Part shown: positions 6,059-6,785 of the stretch, piece by piece
How positions within the stretch are numbered: position 1 is the first letter of the stretch
How the letters are laid out: the number at the start of each line of letters is the position of its first letter
Assembly: GCA_023266435.1 (NCBI GenBank)
Contig: JAHFQF010000128.1
Coordinates: forward strand, 1-6,785
Direction: 5' to 3'
Length of the DNA: 6,785 bases
Source: Legionellales bacterium
Lineage (GTDB): Bacteria > Pseudomonadota > Gammaproteobacteria > Berkiellales > Berkiellaceae
Program-made: the position numbers and the translations under genes
The notes under the pieces: model-generated
Databases searched by the model: none
What the model saw: the letters and a program-made list of their open reading frames with translations, nothing else
Told to the model about the DNA's origin: nothing

Positions 6059-6785
6059 TTAAGCACATTTTTTTAAAATATCTTTGAAGCAATTCACAAA
6101 AAAGTCTACTTCTTCTAAAGTATTGTAGAAAGAAAAGGAAATTCGGGCGGTGCCTGTGATTCCTAGTCGTTGCATGAGCGGTGCTGCGCAATGACGGCCG
6201 GTGCGAATCGCAATTCCATAGGTGCTCAAATGCTCTCCTAAGGTGGTTGCAGAGATATCCCTGTGTGTGAAAGAAATCATGGCTGCTTTTTCTGGGACAT
6301 CTCCAAAAATCGTGAGTTTAGGAATAGCACGTAAAGCTTCTGTGGCTTGCTGTAACAAAAGATGTTCTTGTTGCAGGATCGTGTTAAAGCTTAGCTGTGT
6401 AAGGTACTCTGCAGCGGCAGCAAGGCCAATGGCTTGTGCGATGGCAGGAGTGCCAGCTTCAAATTTGAAAGGTAATCGATTGTAGGTCATTTTCTCAAAA
6501 CTGACTTCGCTAATCATGCCCCCACCACCTTGATAAGGTGGTAGACGATCTAGCCATTCTTTTTTTCCATATAACATGCCGATTCCAGTGGGGCCATACA
6601 TTTTGTGCCCCGAGAAAACAAAAAAGTCGCAATCTAATTGAGTCACATTTACGGGTAGGTGAGACACTGCTTGTGCGCCATCAATTAAAACAGGGATATG
6701 GTGCTGATGGGCGATTTCAATGACACGCTGGATAGGTGTGATCGTACCCAAAGCATTGGAAATAAAGCCAATACTGATTAACTTA
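6059..6785 (-). CDS. sufS: Cysteine desulfurase SufS (N-terminus off the right edge)
   Basis: PLP-dependent group II cysteine desulfurase. It takes sulfur from cysteine as an enzyme persulfide, releasing alanine, for Fe-S cluster assembly on the SufBCD scaffold. The C-terminal 241 residues of a protein normally about 400-415 long are visible. The frame stays open to the edge, so the TTG at 6751 is an internal Leu in SNALGTITP, not the start. Seen are the PLP-contacting Asp in LIDGAQAV, the Schiff-base Lys in FSGHKMYGPTG (codon 6602-6604), FEAGTPAIAQAIG, and the persulfide Cys in RTGRHCAAPLM (codon 6188-6190). RTGxHCA-PLM with a short loop marks SufS/CsdA rather than IscS or NifS. The upstream half, including the conserved His stacking on PLP, lies outside. 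It heads a pair with the Rieske gene; other suf genes are expected further right. Confidence 0.95.
   Translation of the reverse strand, partial: KLISIGFISNALGTITPIQRVIEIAHQHHIPVLIDGAQAVSHLPVNVTQLDCDFFVFSGHKMYGPTGIGMLYGKKEWLDRLPPYQGGGGMISEVSFEKMTYNRLPFKFEAGTPAIAQAIGLAAAAEYLTQLSFNTILQQEHLLLQQATEALRAIPKLTIFGDVPEKAAMISFTHRDISATTLGEHLSTYGIAIRTGRHCAAPLMQRLGITGTARISFSFYNTLEEVDFFVNCFKDILKKCA

Overview
The window looks like chromosomal DNA from a gammaproteobacterium, moderately AT-rich. The guess at the order Legionellales or a similar host-associated lineage is an inference: it rests on the short (type A) PutA ending, the SUF cluster with an attached Rieske ferredoxin, and a eukaryote-like Deg protease without a signal peptide. 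No 16S or other decisive marker is present.

Layout. (1) Positions 1-3006, plus strand: almost all of putA, the bifunctional proline dehydrogenase / glutamate-semialdehyde dehydrogenase. Its N-terminus lies off the left edge. (2) Positions 3007-3617: a 611-bp stretch with no credible gene but dense secondary-structure potential. It has a sigma-70-like promoter candidate (3026-3055), a 156-bp imperfect inverted repeat (3174-3329), several smaller hairpins, an 8-bp pair that closes the whole block (3072-3079 with 3420-3427), a terminator-like hairpin with a T tract (3431-3456) and a strong bidirectional terminator (3510-3540). Together these suggest a structured RNA gene of about 395 nt, or a MITE-like or palindromic repeat, or a structured putA 3' UTR. 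(3) Positions 3618-5588, plus strand: a 656-residue HtrA/Deg-family serine protease with two PDZ-like domains, whose layout resembles plant nuclear Deg9 rather than periplasmic DegP. It has no signal peptide, a basic NLS-like N-terminus, and an acidic, Q/E-rich tail that could serve as a type IV secretion signal. (4) Positions 5589-5734: an intergenic gap between convergent genes with a strong plus-strand terminator and a degenerate tandem repeat. (5) Positions 5735-6785, minus strand: a Rieske [2Fe-2S] ferredoxin-like gene 12 bp downstream of sufS, the cysteine desulfurase of the SUF Fe-S assembly system. sufS runs off the right edge.

How the genes relate: putA catabolises proline to glutamate, a common carbon source in intracellular or amoeba-associated bacteria. 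sufS and the Rieske gene belong to Fe-S cluster metabolism and read as the distal end of a SUF operon. The Deg9-like protease is a single-gene unit bounded by terminators on both sides, as expected for an independently regulated or acquired accessory gene. It and the structured intergenic block in front of it are the parts most worth following up.
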